The notes beneath the pieces were generated by a model. It did no database searches and had not been told where the DNA came from. It was given only the letters and a program-made list of their open reading frames with translations. The position numbers and the translations under genes were made by a program. From positions 33,488 through 97,487 of the forward strand of contig CAJNDS010002515.1 of the NCBI GenBank assembly GCA_905221605.1: 64,000 nt of DNA. Direction: 5' to 3'. Positions within the stretch are counted from its first letter, which is position 1. Every line of letters begins with the position of its first letter. This stretch comes from Symbiodinium natans. Lineage: Eukaryota; Sar; Dinophyceae; Suessiales; Symbiodiniaceae. Below are positions 63,921 to 64,000 of this stretch, piece after piece.

Positions 63921-64000
63921 CTTCAACGCCAGCTGGATTGCTAATGCCCACTGTTATCACTGACCGAGATGCATATGCCAGATGAGCAACTTCCAGCCAT

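Noticed and set aside
1-64000. tRNA and rRNA genes
   Set aside because: No cloverleaf with the usual GGTTCGANNCC arm or rRNA core sequence was noticed by eye; a covariance-model search would be needed to exclude a tRNA.

Overview
The window looks like nuclear DNA of a dinoflagellate, probably of the Symbiodiniaceae type. This is inferred from sequence style, not from a marker gene. The coding content consists of short exons scattered through long stretches of non-coding DNA, and no continuous bacterial-type gene or operon is visible. At exon junctions that can be tested by protein continuity, introns start with GC or GA as well as GT, and several acceptors read AG|G, as described for dinoflagellates. 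A decayed Ty1/copia polyprotein of the kind common in these genomes is present. I saw no rRNA, tRNA, spliced-leader gene, CRISPR array, plastid or mitochondrial gene.

Nearly all recognisable coding sequence lies on the minus strand, as expected of a long unidirectional dinoflagellate gene block. From left to right: 0-24 kb holds many unrecognised exon-like open stretches, the best at 4.0-4.5, 5.4-6.0, 10.05-10.28, 11.3-11.9, 12.55-12.69 and 18.0-18.6 kb. At 24.3-26.6 kb there is a gene with an acidic helical N-terminal part followed by a beta-propeller-like region that resembles CRT10, a WD40-like regulator of ribonucleotide reductase genes in yeast. At 27.57-30.86 kb there is a 67-bp tandem satellite of about 49 copies with a 604-bp higher-order duplication. 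At 31.4-31.7 kb there is a large CA-rich microsatellite followed by a rare plus-strand exon. At 35.8-37.5 kb at least five exons form an aldo/keto reductase gene. At 39-49 kb and near 54 kb there are more unrecognised minus-strand exons.

The right end has the clearest gene. This is a giant ankyrin-repeat protein (55.7 to about 61.0 kb, minus) with two huge exons joined by a 158-nt GC-AG intron. It encodes about 35 ankyrin repeats, and its two halves look like copies of one large module that ends in an acidic linker. A broken plus-strand Ty1/copia reverse-transcriptase region (61.6-62.75 kb) and a minus-strand U-box gene (about 63.0-63.92 kb) follow.

The genes do not form an obvious pathway. 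Ankyrin and U-box proteins point to protein-protein interaction and ubiquitin signalling, the CRT10-like protein to regulation, and the aldo/keto reductase to carbonyl metabolism. Most small exons are called only from protein-like composition and splice-like borders, so their confidence is low to moderate.
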